The position numbers and the translations under genes are program-made. Shown here piece by piece: positions 1 through 13,478 of a stretch of 64,000 nucleotides of DNA. Origin of the DNA: Magnetococcales bacterium WMHbin3 (GTDB lineage Bacteria > Pseudomonadota > Magnetococcia > Magnetococcales > Magnetaquicoccaceae); contig PDZX01000009.1 in the NCBI GenBank assembly GCA_002753185.1, positions 26,145-90,144 of the forward strand, read 5' to 3'. Under the pieces are notes generated by a model, which saw only the letters and a program-made list of their open reading frames with translations, had not been told where the DNA came from and did no database searches. Numbering within the stretch: the stretch's first letter is position 1; each line of letters opens with the position of its first letter.

Positions 1-2822
<2,822 letters not shown>

Positions 2823-2832
2823 GCTGGCCTCA

Positions 2833-5800
2833 TCATGGTTGCACCTTGGTCAAGGCGAAGTTCAGGTCATTGAGATTGCTGCTCCGGGTCACCCCCACCG
2901 GCCGCTGGGTGTACTGGGGCTGCTCCTTGCCGATTTTTTGCATGGCGCGGTCCACGAAGATGGAGATCTGACTGGCGACCACCTCCGTGTCGGCACGGCC
3001 TGCGGCATCCCCCTTCAGTCCGGTCAGGACGGTATGGGCGAACAGCCCATGGTCCGTGCCCTTGCCGTTCTTGTCGATGTACTCGTCGGCGGACTCCTGG
3101 CGAGGGCCGGAGGCGGCCACCAACAACAGGTCGCCGGTGCGTTCCCGCACCTTGCTGATCCCCTCGCTCTCCTGGTCGAGGTCCAGGGTTCCCCCCTTCA
3201 CCCGGAAGGCCCCGGAGTGGCAGGAGTCGAGGAACAGGACCATCTTGGCCGACTTTTCCGCCAGTGCCGCCAGTTTCTCCCCCAGCAGGGACTGGGAAAG
3301 GGCGGTCTTTTCCCAATTATCGGTCGTGCGGGCGTTCTGGGTGATGAAATAATAGATATTGTCCTGATTGGTCCCATGCCCGGCCAGGTAGATCACCACC
3401 GTATCCCGCGCTCCGACCTTGGCGGCGAGCCGGTCGAAGGCGGCCAGCACGTTGTCGCGGGTGGCCTTGTCATCGTACAGGGTATCCACCGACACCTTGC
3501 CGTATTCGTCGCTGTGCTGCTTTTCCATCAACCCGGCCACGGCCTTGGCGTCCTTGACCGCGAAACGCAAGCGGGCGGAAGGTTCGAGATAGTTGTCCAC
3601 CCCGATGGCCAGGACGTGCATGACCGGCTTGTCGCCACGGGAGGCGGCGACCTGGACGGGGGGGACGATCAGGTTGATCAGCCCGCTTTGCCCATGGACG
3701 GCGTTGGCGGCATCGAAGGCGCGAATCCGGATGCGGTTCTCTTCGGGCAGGAGTTCCAGGTCCCGTTCCAGCAGGAGCGGCTCGTCCTTGGCCGGGGCGA
3801 CGGACGGGGCGCGGGCGAAACCACGGGTGCGGGCATTGGCGTTCTCCACCACCACGCCGTTGCGCAGCAGATGGATCTCGCTCACCCCGCCCTCGCGCTC
3901 CTTGAGCTTGAATTTCAGCCGCACGTACCGCTTGCCCTCCGGCAATTGATGGGTATGCAACACCGGCTCCTGGTCCACGGGCGCGCGGGAGAAGCCACGG
4001 GTGGTCCCCCCCTTGCCCACCGGGAAACAGTTCTCCTTGCCTGTTTCCGGGGAGTCGGAGCGGCGGAAACCACGCGTCCCGCCGAGAGTGTCGAGCAAAC
4101 AGTATTCCACCACCTCCACCTCCGGGACCGGGGCGGCGAACAGACGCCCCACCGCCGCGTCGGCCTGGGCGAGGCGAGCGGTCAGTTCGGCGTCGTTGCC
4201 ATCCCCACGCATCTTGCGGCCCAGCAACGATGGCGAAAAGAAACTCTGGTAGAGCTGGCCGAAATCGATCCACTCCGGCGCCTTGCCCCCTCCCCGGTTG
4301 AGGTGGAACCCGGCCAGCCCCTTGCCGCCATTTTGCGAGTGGGCGAAGATCCCCTCGCGGCTCCAGGCGATCCACTGGCGGCTTTCCGGGTTCATGAAGA
4401 AAGTGGCGTACTCCTCCAGGAGCAAAGGTGCGGCGGAACGGGGACGGTACCAGTGCAGGGTGCCATCCGCCAGGGCCGCGACCAGATAGCGGCCATCCTT
4501 GGAGAGATTGACGCCGTACACCGCCGCCGGGACATCGGTTTTGGCCATCTCCCGACCTGCGGCGTCATACCAGCGCAGATAGAAATCGGTGCCCAGGACG
4601 AACCCCTTGCCGTCCGGGGCGATGGCCAGGGCGCGGGCCACCTCGCCGCGCGCCAGGGCGAGGGTCGTGCCGTTTTTCAAACGCGGGGCGGGGCTGTTCT
4701 CCCACTGGGTGATGCCCAGGGCGGCATCCTCGATTTTCGGCGGGGTGAGCGCGGCATCCGCCGGGGGGTTGACCGTCAGAGTCTGCGTGCCGATGTCGAA
4801 ACGGGCAACGTCCTTGATCCCCGGACGCAGGCGCCACTCCACCCCCAGGCCGTCGCCGGAGAGCAGGAAACGCTGCTTGAAGACGCCACGGAAATCGGTG
4901 CCGGGACTCTTCTTGCGCACCCCCGGCTTGCCGTCCTTGCCGAGCAGGCCCCAGGCCGGTTCGGCGCTGGCATAGACCACCGAGCCGTCCGGGATCCGCT
5001 CCAGGGAGGTGATGGTATTGTCGGCCACGGGCAGGTCCAGCGGCTTGCCGTTCCCCTTCGGCCAACGCCGCAGGATGCGCTTCTCCCCCTTGACCGCGCC
5101 GCCGGCGGCCAGCAGATCCCCGCCGGACCAGGCCACCACCGAGAGATTGCCACCGCTCAGGCCGGAGGCGTCGGGCTGCCCGACCACCTGACCGGAGGCC
5201 GGATCGACGAGGTCCACCCGCGCCTGATCCAGATAGCCCACGGCCAGTCGCCCGCCATCCTCGGAGAAGGCCAGGCCGTAAGGCTGTTTGCCCCCCTTGC
5301 CCTTCACCTCGCGGGTGCGGCGCAACTGGCCGTCGTAGAAGCGGATGGTCCCGTCGTCGGCGCTGACGGCCAGACGACCATCCGGGGCGAAGGCGAGCCA
5401 GTTGGCGGAGACCGCCCCATACTCCCGGTCCTCGGCCACTTTTTTGCCATTCGCGGCATCCCAGAGCGCCACCCCCTTGCCGTCGCCGAAGGCGGCGGCG
5501 AAACGGGCGCCGTCAGGGGAATAGGCCAGGTGCAGAATGGTGGCGGGCAGCTTGGAGAGCCGGCCCTTCATCTTCAGGGTGGCGGTGTCGAAGAGGTAGA
5601 GCGAATAACTCCCCTCGCCGCCGGTGACCGCCCCGGCCACCAGGGCGGTACGGCCATCCGGGGAGAGCGCTCCCGCGTAGAGCGCCCCTTCCACCCCCTC
5701 ACCGATGGGCACGCGCAACACCCCCTTCAGCCCTCCATCCGGCAGGTCCCACAGGCGCGCGCTCTTGTCGTCCGAGACGGTCAACAGGAGGCGCCCCTCG

Positions 5801-5946
5801 CGCTCCAGGGCGATACGGTTGACGATGGCCACATGCTGACCCGCGTCGATGCGCAGATAGGGGCGCTCCCCGGTCGCGGAGGCGTTGACCGGCGGCGCCC
5901 ACGCAAGCCAGGCGATGACCGCAACGACCCAGCGGAGCCGGGTCAT
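2833..5946 (-). CDS. WD40-repeat caspase-family (C14) protein, exported
   Basis: A 1037-aa protein. I place the start at the ATG overlapping the upstream stop (ATGA), because it yields a good signal peptide (MTRLRWVVAVIAWLAWAPP, cleaved near NASA-TG); a longer frame upstream lacks one. Residues about 30-560 form WD40-like beta-propeller blades, with recurrent phrases such as VSDDKSARLWDLPDG, LAYSPDGARFAAAF and VSADDGTIRFYDG. A beta-sandwich-like linker follows, and the C-terminal caspase domain begins near residue 772 (MHVLAIGVDNY). It has the His in YLAGHGT (about 857) and the Cys in DSCHSGA (about 909). WD40-caspase fusions are a known bacterial architecture in which the propeller is thought to bind a partner. 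The second caspase gene follows after 10 bp, so the two may act together. Confidence 0.9.
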   Translation of the reverse strand: MTRLRWVVAVIAWLAWAPPVNASATGERPYLRIDAGQHVAIVNRIALEREGRLLLTVSDDKSARLWDLPDGGLKGVLRVPIGEGVEGALYAGALSPDGRTALVAGAVTGGEGSYSLYLFDTATLKMKGRLSKLPATILHLAYSPDGARFAAAFGDGKGVALWDAANGKKVAEDREYGAVSANWLAFAPDGRLAVSADDGTIRFYDGQLRRTREVKGKGGKQPYGLAFSEDGGRLAVGYLDQARVDLVDPASGQVVGQPDASGLSGGNLSVVAWSGGDLLAAGGAVKGEKRILRRWPKGNGKPLDLPVADNTITSLERIPDGSVVYASAEPAWGLLGKDGKPGVRKKSPGTDFRGVFKQRFLLSGDGLGVEWRLRPGIKDVARFDIGTQTLTVNPPADAALTPPKIEDAALGITQWENSPAPRLKNGTTLALARGEVARALAIAPDGKGFVLGTDFYLRWYDAAGREMAKTDVPAAVYGVNLSKDGRYLVAALADGTLHWYRPRSAAPLLLEEYATFFMNPESRQWIAWSREGIFAHSQNGGKGLAGFHLNRGGGKAPEWIDFGQLYQSFFSPSLLGRKMRGDGNDAELTARLAQADAAVGRLFAAPVPEVEVVEYCLLDTLGGTRGFRRSDSPETGKENCFPVGKGGTTRGFSRAPVDQEPVLHTHQLPEGKRYVRLKFKLKEREGGVSEIHLLRNGVVVENANARTRGFARAPSVAPAKDEPLLLERDLELLPEENRIRIRAFDAANAVHGQSGLINLIVPPVQVAASRGDKPVMHVLAIGVDNYLEPSARLRFAVKDAKAVAGLMEKQHSDEYGKVSVDTLYDDKATRDNVLAAFDRLAAKVGARDTVVIYLAGHGTNQDNIYYFITQNARTTDNWEKTALSQSLLGEKLAALAEKSAKMVLFLDSCHSGAFRVKGGTLDLDQESEGISKVRERTGDLLLVAASGPRQESADEYIDKNGKGTDHGLFAHTVLTGLKGDAAGRADTEVVASQISIFVDRAMQKIGKEQPQYTQRPVGVTRSSNLNDLNFALTKVQP

Positions 5947-7091
5947 GATTGCGTCACCGGCCAATGGTTCCAGCCCAGATCGACCCGCCCTTCCCCACCC
6001 AGGGGACACACCCCGCGCCAGGACAGAAAACTATCGGCGGGAATTGGAAAAAAAGAAATCTTCTCGAATCCGCCATCTTCCATGGAGAGATTCTTGGCGA
6101 ACTCCTGCTCATGGACCTTGATGCTCTCCTTCTTGGCCTGATTGGCGGAGAGGGCGGAGGTGTTGGCGGCCATCTGGGTGTTGCCGCCGGTCTTTTCGTT
6201 GATGATCTTCTTCTGTTCGGCCACCTTTTTGGCGACGGCAAGACGCTCCTTGCGCTCCTGATCCAGCGCGGCGACCTGCTTGGCGTCCTTCTTTTTGCCG
6301 GAACTGGCCGCCTGCTTCTTCTTGGCGATCTCCTGATCGATGCGGGCGGTCTCCTGCCTGTGTTCCTGCTCGATGGTCTGGTTGCTGGCGGCGATCTTGG
6401 CCTTGACCTTCTGCTGCTCCGCCGGCGGCAATTTGGAGATGTCGAACTCGGCGGCCATCTGCTCGTTGGCGTACTTGTACTCATCATGCCGCTTGCCGAT
6501 GTTTTCGGTCACCAGCCGCATCAGTTCCTTGTCCTTGCCCACCTGCTGCTGCAACAGCGCCCACTGGGCCTGGGCCTGATCGCGGGTGATCCGCTTGGCG
6601 GCATAATCGGCGCGGATTCTGTCCCTCTGCCGGATGCGGCAGGCCATCAACTCCTTGATGGCGAGGTCGGCCTTGTCCAACTGCGCGCCTTCCTTTTCCA
6701 GATCCTGATTGATGGCGAGAATCGCCTGGTCACGGCCTTTCTGCATCTGGTTCTTGTAGTAGCCTCCCAGGGCGCCGGCCACCCCACCGACCGCCGCGCC
6801 GACCAAAGCGCTCTTGCCCACGTCCTTCTTCTTGCCCTGCATCGCAGCCAGCAGACCGCCGGCCACCGCGCCCGCCGCCGCGCCCACCAGGGCGCCCTGC
6901 AACAGGTCCTCGCCAAAGAAATTGCCCGTGGAGTCCAAGGCCACCACATTGCCGCGACACGGGTCCGACCCGTCGTCCGCGCCGATCCTGTCCTGGCGCG
7001 TGGAAACGCAACTGCTGACCACCATACTGCAAGCCACCAGGGCAGCGGTATATCGATAAGGATTGTTGGGTTTACTCTGGTAACAAGCCAT
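5943..7091 (-). CDS. Glycine-zipper lipoprotein with coiled coil
   Basis: A 382-aa predicted lipoprotein and the first gene of the caspase operon. A hydrophobic leader holds two possible lipobox cysteines, LVAC (Cys21) and VSSC (Cys28). Residues about 64-112 form a glycine zipper (GALVGAAAGAVAGGLLAAM ... GAAVGGVAGALGG), typical of membrane-inserting lipoproteins. Residues about 118-345 are Lys/Glu/Gln/Ala rich and should form a long helical coiled coil. The last 35 residues change character, becoming Gly/Trp rich without heptads. A Shine-Dalgarno (AAAGGAAAG) lies upstream of the ATG. Its stop overlaps the start of the WD40-caspase gene as ATGA, so the two are translationally coupled. The function is unknown; it may anchor or scaffold the caspases in the periplasm (inference). 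Confidence 0.8.
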   Translation of the reverse strand: MACYQSKPNNPYRYTAALVACSMVVSSCVSTRQDRIGADDGSDPCRGNVVALDSTGNFFGEDLLQGALVGAAAGAVAGGLLAAMQGKKKDVGKSALVGAAVGGVAGALGGYYKNQMQKGRDQAILAINQDLEKEGAQLDKADLAIKELMACRIRQRDRIRADYAAKRITRDQAQAQWALLQQQVGKDKELMRLVTENIGKRHDEYKYANEQMAAEFDISKLPPAEQQKVKAKIAASNQTIEQEHRQETARIDQEIAKKKQAASSGKKKDAKQVAALDQERKERLAVAKKVAEQKKIINEKTGGNTQMAANTSALSANQAKKESIKVHEQEFAKNLSMEDGGFEKISFFPIPADSFLSWRGVCPLGGEGRVDLGWNHWPVTQS

Positions 7092-7269
7092 TTACATTCT
7101 TTCCTTTCCCGTTAAGAGGTTATTCGATAAAATAATGATACATTGACAGTTTAGGGACATTCCACGCCCTTCGTCAAGATCAAAAAGGGAACCTTGACAT
7201 TCGCCACGATAAGACCCCATTTTGTCGCATGCAGGCCATTCACTCCGTGAGCGGGGACCAACAAAGCGC

Positions 7270-7653
7270 ATGCCCAAGGCAACGATTCTGATCGTGGACG
7301 ATCAGCCCATCACCATCCAAATCCTCGACGGCATTCTCCACGAGGCGTATCGCGTGCTGTTCGCCAGCAACGGCATGGAAGCCCTGGAGTCGGTGGAAGA
7401 CCACAAGCCCGATCTGATCCTGCTGGACGTGGTGATGCCAGGGGTGGACGGCCATCAGGTCTGCTCCATCCTCAAGTCCGATCCGGCCACCCGGTCCATA
7501 CCCATCGTCTTCATCACCGCAATGAACGATGAACAGGCCGCCGAAACCGGCAAACGCCTGGGCGCGGAGGAGTGCATCGTCAAACCCATCGACCCCGCCA
7601 CCGTGCTGACCAAAATACGCCACATCCTCGGCCAGGCCACCCCCGATGCATGA
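7270..7653 (+). CDS. Single-domain response regulator
   Basis: A 127-aa stand-alone receiver (REC) domain with no output domain. The acidic pocket is Asp10-Asp11 (IVDDQ), the phospho-acceptor is Asp53 in LLDVVMPG, the conserved Thr is in FITAM, and the Lys is Lys105 in IVKPID. I use the ATG at 7270 because the domain starts directly after it; an in-frame ATG 48 bases upstream adds an unconserved leader. The last 8 bases overlap the next gene, a REC-histidine kinase, which implies coupled expression. Stand-alone receivers usually serve as phosphorelay shuttles or as CheY-like effectors. The partner is probably one of the two neighbouring kinases. Confidence 0.9.
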   Translation: MPKATILIVDDQPITIQILDGILHEAYRVLFASNGMEALESVEDHKPDLILLDVVMPGVDGHQVCSILKSDPATRSIPIVFITAMNDEQAAETGKRLGAEECIVKPIDPATVLTKIRHILGQATPDA

Positions 7654-8812
7654 ACCGCCCCCCTCCCAACCGGTCGTCCTGCTCGTGGACGACGTGGAAA
7701 CCAACATCCTGATGCTCAACGAGGTGCTGCGCGACGAATACCGCACCCTCTTCGCCACCAACGGCGAGGACGCCCTGCGCATGACCCGCGAAAAACGGCC
7801 GGACCTGATCCTCCTGGACATCCAGATGCCGGGCATGGACGGCGTGGAGGTGTGCAAACGACTCAAAGAGGAACCGCGCACCAGGCGCATTCCGGTGATC
7901 TTCATCACCGCGATCTCGGCATCGGCCACGGAAACCGAAGGGCTGGAAGCAGGGGCCGTGGATTACATCACCAAGCCGATCCGCCCCGACATCGTGCGCC
8001 TGCGCGTCCGCAACCACCTGGCCCTCAAGAACTATCAGGACCACCTGGAGGAACTCGTCCGGGAACGGACCCGCGAACTGGAAGCCGCCAAGGAGGCCGC
8101 CGAGGCGAGCGACCGGGCAAAGACCCGCTACTTCATGATCCTGGGCCACGAACTGCGCACCCCGTTGAACGTCATCATCGGCTTCGCCGACCTGCTGATC
8201 CACACCCTGGCAGAGGATGAGTCCATCGGCAGCGCGCAACGCATCCTCCAGTCCGGCGAACGGCTGCACGCCATCATCGAAAACATCCTCGACCTGGTCA
8301 AACTGGAGACCGGCATCGTCTCCCCCGCCCGGCACCCGTTCAACCTGCGCGAACTGGTCGAGTCGATCGGCCATTCGATCGCCGGGCGTCACGCGGAAAA
8401 AGAGATTGCCTTGCGACTCGAAATCGCGCAAGATGTCCCTTCGGCCCCCACGGGCGACGGGCCGAGGGTCCAACAGGTGCTGCGCCACCTCCTGGACAAC
8501 GCCTTCAAGTTCACCCCCGCCGGAGGCTCGGTACGGCTGACGGTCACGCGCGGGGATCCGGCGGAGGGAACGGGCACGCGACTGACATTTTCGATTCGGG
8601 ACACGGGATCGGGCATCCCGCCGGAAAAACGCAAGGAGATCTTCAACGCCTTCACCAGCGGCAGCGACGACCCGTACACCCAGCACAAAGGGGGAGTGGG
8701 AGTCGGCCTGACCATCGGTTACCATCTCGCACGACTGATGCAAGGTCAACTGACACTCCAAGAGAGCGGCCCGGAAGGGAGTGAATTCCTCTTTTCCGTT
8801 CCGTGCGGTTGA
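7646..8812 (+). CDS. REC-histidine kinase (N-terminal receiver, soluble)
   Basis: A 388-aa cytoplasmic kinase with an inverted hybrid layout. An N-terminal receiver domain (about 10-125; phospho-Asp58 in LLDIQMPGMDG) is followed by a helical linker (KNYQDHLEELVRERTRELEAA), then HisKA (GHELRTPLNVIIGFADL, His168) and a HATPase domain. That domain has its N box near LDNAFKFTPAGG, G1 at RDTGSGIP and G2 in GGVGVGLTI. No membrane segment is present. The layout suits a kinase controlled by phosphorylation of its own receiver rather than by a ligand. It overlaps the stand-alone receiver gene by 8 bp and is followed 20 bp later by the binding-protein gene, so it is likely in one transcript with both. 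Confidence 0.9.
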   Translation: MHEPPPSQPVVLLVDDVETNILMLNEVLRDEYRTLFATNGEDALRMTREKRPDLILLDIQMPGMDGVEVCKRLKEEPRTRRIPVIFITAISASATETEGLEAGAVDYITKPIRPDIVRLRVRNHLALKNYQDHLEELVRERTRELEAAKEAAEASDRAKTRYFMILGHELRTPLNVIIGFADLLIHTLAEDESIGSAQRILQSGERLHAIIENILDLVKLETGIVSPARHPFNLRELVESIGHSIAGRHAEKEIALRLEIAQDVPSAPTGDGPRVQQVLRHLLDNAFKFTPAGGSVRLTVTRGDPAEGTGTRLTFSIRDTGSGIPPEKRKEIFNAFTSGSDDPYTQHKGGVGVGLTIGYHLARLMQGQLTLQESGPEGSEFLFSVPCG

Positions 8813-8832
8813 TCGAGGGGGAGACCATCGTG

Positions 8833-9846
8833 ATGTCGAAATTCTTCCGGAACACGCTCCTGACCGGCGTGGCGTGGCTGGGCATTCTCGGTTTCGCCAG
8901 CGCCGGCGAACCCAACCTCATCGGACCCGCCTTTTCGGATCCGAATCAGACCGTGCCCATGCCCGAAGCATGGGTCAAACGCGGGATCGAGTACGACACC
9001 GAGGCCAAGAAGGCCAAGGCGGACATCGCCATCACCCTCGACCAACAGATCTTTCTGATGCTGGGCAAGCAGATCGCCGAATACGGCAAGCAAAAGGGAC
9101 TCGACATCGTCAATCAGGAAGGTACCTGCGGCATCTCGGACGGCTTCGTCGCCAGGAAACAGGTGGATCTGGCCGGCTACTGCTGCGCGCCGGACGCCAA
9201 GCAGCGCCTGCCGGGCCTCAAACACATCACCCTGGGGATCGCGGCCAAGGTGTTCATCACCCACCCCGACAACCCGGTGAACGATCTCACCCTGGAACAG
9301 ATTCGCAAGATCTATCTCGGAGACTATAACCGCTGGTCGGAGATTCCGGGATTGCAGGGCGCCCCCAACCGCCCGATCCATGTGGTGGGACGCCTGCACT
9401 GCAAGGCGCGTCCCGGCCACTGGCGGCTGCTGCTCGACACCGACAACCTCTTCACCCCGCGCATGAAAGAGGTCTCCAGCATCCCGGACATGGTCAGCGA
9501 GGTGATGGCCAAACGCGACTCGATCGGTTACGAGACGTTCACCAATATCCTCCATTACCAGAAAAACCCAGGCCCCAAATTCCTGCGCGTGGAAGGCCAG
9601 GACCCCCATGACCAGGCGGCCATCGCCACCCTGCGCTATCCCATCTACCGCACCTTCGCCCTGACCATCTGGGAGGACAAGGCCATGCGCAACCCCCATG
9701 TGGACGGTCTGGTGGATTTCATGCTCGAGGAAGTCGAGAAACTGGGACCGGAACACGGCTTCGTGGCGGTTTCCCGGCTGCGGGAGGCCGGATGGCGCTT
9801 CCACGGGGAAGAAGTGATGGGCCATCCCCCGCAACCGCCGCGCTGA
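8833..9846 (+). CDS. PstS-like periplasmic substrate-binding protein
   Basis: A 337-aa protein with a signal peptide (MSKFFRNTLLTGVAWLGILGFASAG). I use the ATG at 8833; a GTG directly before it and an ATG 30 bases upstream are alternatives. The mature part resembles the phosphate-binding-like periplasmic protein superfamily (PBP-like): VFITHPDNPVNDLTLEQIRKIYLGDYNRWSEIPG is the usual phrase in that family. In place of the normal Ser/Thr-Gly ligand cluster it has QEGTCGISDGF, so the ligand may not be phosphate. No permease or ATPase gene is adjacent; the neighbours are kinases on both sides. It may therefore present a ligand to the periplasmic domain of the downstream hybrid kinase, which is inference from gene order. 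Confidence 0.82.
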   Translation: MSKFFRNTLLTGVAWLGILGFASAGEPNLIGPAFSDPNQTVPMPEAWVKRGIEYDTEAKKAKADIAITLDQQIFLMLGKQIAEYGKQKGLDIVNQEGTCGISDGFVARKQVDLAGYCCAPDAKQRLPGLKHITLGIAAKVFITHPDNPVNDLTLEQIRKIYLGDYNRWSEIPGLQGAPNRPIHVVGRLHCKARPGHWRLLLDTDNLFTPRMKEVSSIPDMVSEVMAKRDSIGYETFTNILHYQKNPGPKFLRVEGQDPHDQAAIATLRYPIYRTFALTIWEDKAMRNPHVDGLVDFMLEEVEKLGPEHGFVAVSRLREAGWRFHGEEVMGHPPQPPR

Positions 9847-9861
9847 CCCCCCGGCCCTCCC

Positions 9862-12800
9862 ATGCTGCCCGATCTCCTGGGGCGCCTGTTCGGACAACGC
9901 TCCCTCTTCGCGAAGATGATGCTGATCAACGCCCTGGTCGGCAGCATCATCTTTACGGTCATTTTCTGGCAACAGTTCCATCACCTGCACGACTACTTCA
10001 CCGTGCATCAAACCGAACTGCTGGAAAACCAGATCCGGACCCACCGTCACGAATTCGACCAGCGGATGCGGGCATTGATTCAGGTCACCGCCATCCACGC
10101 CGCCCACATGAACCTGCTGCACTACCTGGAAACCCGGCCTCTCGCCTCCCCGGCCCCGGAGGAACCGCTCCTCCATCGGCGGCTCCCCCCCTGGATGCCC
10201 CCGGCGTCCATGGTGCGGGCCATGCCGCAGGCGAACTATCTGCTGCTGCTCGACCCGGAACAAAAGCCGCGCGAAATCTACGACAACGCCCGCTCACGCG
10301 CCACCGTGCCCGATTTCACTGCCCTGCTCTCCGCGCCCCTGCCCCTGGACCACTACCAGGAAGGACGCCGGATCATGCTGGAGGATCAGGCCGCACTGGT
10401 GATCATCCGGGTGATCCAGGACCCGGAGAACCGGATCCTGGGACATCTGCTCTCCCTGACCTTTCTGGACGAAACCTTCCTGCAAGAGGCCCTGACCATC
10501 GCGGATCCCAGGATCATCACCCTCATGTGGGCCAACGACAGCCGCGCCGTGCTGGCCAGCACCGACCCCGATGCGATCCCGCGAGGTACTGCCGTCGATG
10601 CGCTCGAAGATCGGTTTCATATCGTCAAGAAGGATTTCTTCGACGATGGCACCTCGGAACTGCTCGTCACCTTCGCCACCAGCATCTCCCAGGATGCCGA
10701 GGAGAAAATCGTCCACGGCCTGATCTGGGATTTCAGCCGGTTCAGCCTGTTTCTGGGATTGGCGTTCGTGATCGTGGCCCTGCTGGTCACCCTGTCGATC
10801 TCGCGGGGGATCCGGCGCCTGACCCGCCATGTGACGCACTTCGCGCAAACCCCCCGCGAGGACCCGCTGCCGGAAGGGCAGATCGATCTGACCAGGGTGC
10901 GGGGCTGGCAGGAATTGACGGAATTGGCAGTCGGCTTCAATCACCTGGCCGACGGGCTGCGCGACAAGCACAGGGCGCAGAAACTCCTGATGGGGGAGTT
11001 GGTGCGGGCCAAGGGGCAAGCCGATACCGCCAATCAGGCCAAATCAGATTTTCTGGCCAACATGAGCCACGAAATCCGCACGCCGATGAATGCCATCATC
11101 GGCCTGGGCCACCTGATGGGCATGACCGACCTGACCCGACAACAGGCCGATTACCTGGCCAAGATCAATGGCGCGGCCCATGGCCTGCTAGGGATCATCA
11201 ACGACATCCTGGACTTCTCCAAGATCGAGGCGGGGAAACTCTCCCTAGAGGCCATCGAGATGAATCTGGACGCGGTGTTGGCGCAGTTGTCCAACATCAT
11301 CCAGGCACGGGCCGAGGAGAAGGGGTTGGAACTGCTGTTCGACGTGCGCGGCGATCTGCCCCGCGTTTTGATCGGCGACCCGTTGCGACTGGGCCAGGTG
11401 CTGCTCAATCTGCTCTCGAACGCGGTCAAGTTCACGGCCAGCGGGGAGATTCACCTCGTCATCGAGCGGCGGGAACAGAGCGACGAACGGATCGTGCTGT
11501 CGTTTTCGGTGCGGGATACCGGCATCGGGATGACCCCGGAACAAAAAGAGGGGCTGTTCCAGCCGTTTCAACAGGCCGACGCCTCCACCTCGCGCCAGTT
11601 CGGCGGGACCGGCCTGGGTCTGGCCATCTGCCGCCATCTGGTGGAACGGATGGGGGGCGAGATCCGGGTGGAGAGTCAACTCCATCACGGGTCGCTCTTC
11701 ACCTTCACCGCCAACTTCGGTCGGGCGCGGGAGGAGGCGACCTTCTTCGTTCCCCCGCCGGAGCGCTATCATGGCAAGCGGGTTCTGGTGGTGGACGACA
11801 ACGCCACGGCCAGGGAAGTGCTGGCCAATTACCTGGTGGCCATGTCCTTGCGCGTGGAGAGCGCCGCCTCCGGCCAGGAGGCCATGCGGATCCTGCAAAG
11901 GGCCAAACGCGACGGTGAACCGTTCGATGTCCTTTGCATCGACTGGAAAATGCCGGAGATGGACGGCCTGGAGGCCCTCCGGCTGATGCGCGGTCACCCC
12001 GGCCTCGTCATGCCCAAGGCCACGATCATGATTTCGGCCTTCGGCCGGGAAGAGATGAGCCGGGAGGGCGGGGAACTCGGCATCCAGGCCTATCTGGTCA
12101 AGCCGGTCACCCCTTCGCAACTGTTGGATGCGTTGCAGACCGCCCTGAACGGACACGACGGGCATCATCCGGACATCGCGCCGCCGATCCCCAGGCATGC
12201 CACGCCGGACCCCTATCGCTTCCAGGGGGTGCGGGTGCTGGTGGCCGAGGACAACCCGATCAATCAGCAGGTGGCCATGGAGCTGTTGCAAAAGGTGGGC
12301 ATTCACGTGGACGTGGTGGAGAACGGCCAGGCGGCCGTGGATCGGGTGCTCGGCGCCCGGCATCTCCCTTACGACGCCATTCTGATGGACATTCAGATGC
12401 CCATGCTCGACGGCTACGGGGCGACGCGCGCGATTTTGAGTCACTGCCCGGATCTGCCCACGCCCATCATCGCCATGACCGCCAACGCCATGCCGCGAGA
12501 TCTGGAGGCCTGCAAGGCGGCGGGCATGCGTGACCATGTGATCAAGCCGATCGACGTGGCGCATCTCTTTTCCGTGCTGAAGCGGCACATCCCCACGAAG
12601 TCGCGGCAGGTCAAACCCGCAGTCGCCGCCCCGCCACGCGCGACCACGGCAGCGATCCTCTCCCGGCTGCCCCCGGATGCCTTCCCTGGCCTGCGGGTTG
12701 CGGAAGGGCTGGCACGGCTCCAAGGTGACGAAGCCCTCTATACGCGTCTCGTGCGCATTTTTCTCGACGAGCAGGCCGCCACCCCCGCGCGCGTGGCCGA

Positions 12801-13275
12801 GGCCATCGCGCAAGGCCAATTCCCGGAGGCCGCCAGGCTGGTTCACGCCCTCATGGGGGTGGCGGGCAATCTGGGGGCCATGGAGTTGCATCGATACGCC
12901 ACCCACATGGAGGAGCTGCTGCTTTCCCCTGCGCCGGAGAAAGCGCCCCCCCTGCTTCCCGATCTGACAGCCGCCATGGAGACGGTCATGACCAGCATGC
13001 AGGCCGTGCTCGAACACATGGCGAGCGCCTCCCCCCCCTATGCGACCGCGCCTCCCGCCGGCCCGGCCGCGCCCCTGGACACAACCGCGCTCCTGGAGTT
13101 GTGCGAACTCCTGCTCAACCGGGATCTGCACGCCGGACGGCTGCTGGAAAAGCTGGCGCCGGGATTGCGGGACGCGGGTTTCCAGACCGAGACGGAAGAG
13201 CTGGAAGCCCTGGTGGGTCGCCTGCGCTACGACGACGCGGCCCGGCTCATCGAGCGGATGGCGCGACGGACGTGA
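9862..13275 (+). CDS. Hybrid sensor histidine kinase with two receivers and Hpt
   Basis: A 1137-aa membrane kinase. A membrane segment lies near residues 19-36, a periplasmic sensor region follows (about 37-290), and a second membrane segment ([18 protein letters not shown], about 295-315) leads to a HAMP-like linker. HisKA has His403 ([12 protein letters not shown]) and the ATPase domain shows the N box [11 protein letters not shown] and [15 protein letters not shown]. Two receivers follow: Asp694 in [11 protein letters not shown] and Asp843 in [13 protein letters not shown]. An Hpt domain (His995 in [13 protein letters not shown]) ends the chain, which makes a full phosphorelay in one protein. 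It starts 15 bp after the binding-protein gene, so that protein may deliver its signal. No DNA-binding output gene lies beside it. Confidence 0.93.
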   Translation: MLPDLLGRLFGQRSLFAKMMLINALVGSIIFTVIFWQQFHHLHDYFTVHQTELLENQIRTHRHEFDQRMRALIQVTAIHAAHMNLLHYLETRPLASPAPEEPLLHRRLPPWMPPASMVRAMPQANYLLLLDPEQKPREIYDNARSRATVPDFTALLSAPLPLDHYQEGRRIMLEDQAALVIIRVIQDPENRILGHLLSLTFLDETFLQEALTIADPRIITLMWANDSRAVLASTDPDAIPRGTAVDALEDRFHIVKKDFFDDGTSELLVTFATSISQDAEEKIVHGLIWDFSRFSLFLGLAFVIVALLVTLSISRGIRRLTRHVTHFAQTPREDPLPEGQIDLTRVRGWQELTELAVGFNHLADGLRDKHRAQKLLMGELVRAKGQADTANQAKSDFLANMSHEIRTPMNAIIGLGHLMGMTDLTRQQADYLAKINGAAHGLLGIINDILDFSKIEAGKLSLEAIEMNLDAVLAQLSNIIQARAEEKGLELLFDVRGDLPRVLIGDPLRLGQVLLNLLSNAVKFTASGEIHLVIERREQSDERIVLSFSVRDTGIGMTPEQKEGLFQPFQQADASTSRQFGGTGLGLAICRHLVERMGGEIRVESQLHHGSLFTFTANFGRAREEATFFVPPPERYHGKRVLVVDDNATAREVLANYLVAMSLRVESAASGQEAMRILQRAKRDGEPFDVLCIDWKMPEMDGLEALRLMRGHPGLVMPKATIMISAFGREEMSREGGELGIQAYLVKPVTPSQLLDALQTALNGHDGHHPDIAPPIPRHATPDPYRFQGVRVLVAEDNPINQQVAMELLQKVGIHVDVVENGQAAVDRVLGARHLPYDAILMDIQMPMLDGYGATRAILSHCPDLPTPIIAMTANAMPRDLEACKAAGMRDHVIKPIDVAHLFSVLKRHIPTKSRQVKPAVAAPPRATTAAILSRLPPDAFPGLRVAEGLARLQGDEALYTRLVRIFLDEQAATPARVAEAIAQGQFPEAARLVHALMGVAGNLGAMELHRYATHMEELLLSPAPEKAPPLLPDLTAAMETVMTSMQAVLEHMASASPPYATAPPAGPAAPLDTTALLELCELLLNRDLHAGRLLEKLAPGLRDAGFQTETEELEALVGRLRYDDAARLIERMARRT

Positions 13276-13335
13276 CATCCAATGCGAACAGATTATCGCA
13301 ATTAAGAAAAAAATGCATAGCTGGGACATTTTTTT

Positions 13336-13364
13336 TTGACACAACAAGCTTGCAGTGCTATAAT
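13336..13364 (+). promoter_or_regulatory. Perfect-consensus sigma-70 promoter
   Basis: TTGACA (13336-13341) and TATAAT (13359-13364) are separated by exactly 17 bases, in an AT-rich stretch just after the hybrid kinase stop. Both hexamers match the E. coli consensus at all positions, so transcription should start near 13371, about 108 bases before the 75-aa ORF. Perfect promoters are rare on chromosomes. Confidence 0.8.
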
Positions 13365-13478
13365 TATTTAATAGTTTTTAGTAATTTTATACCAAAAAAA
13401 TATAACCCACCAAAAATAATACCAAACCCCATTGACTATTTAGAAAAATTCAAACAAAAACAAAATGAAAGGCGAGCA

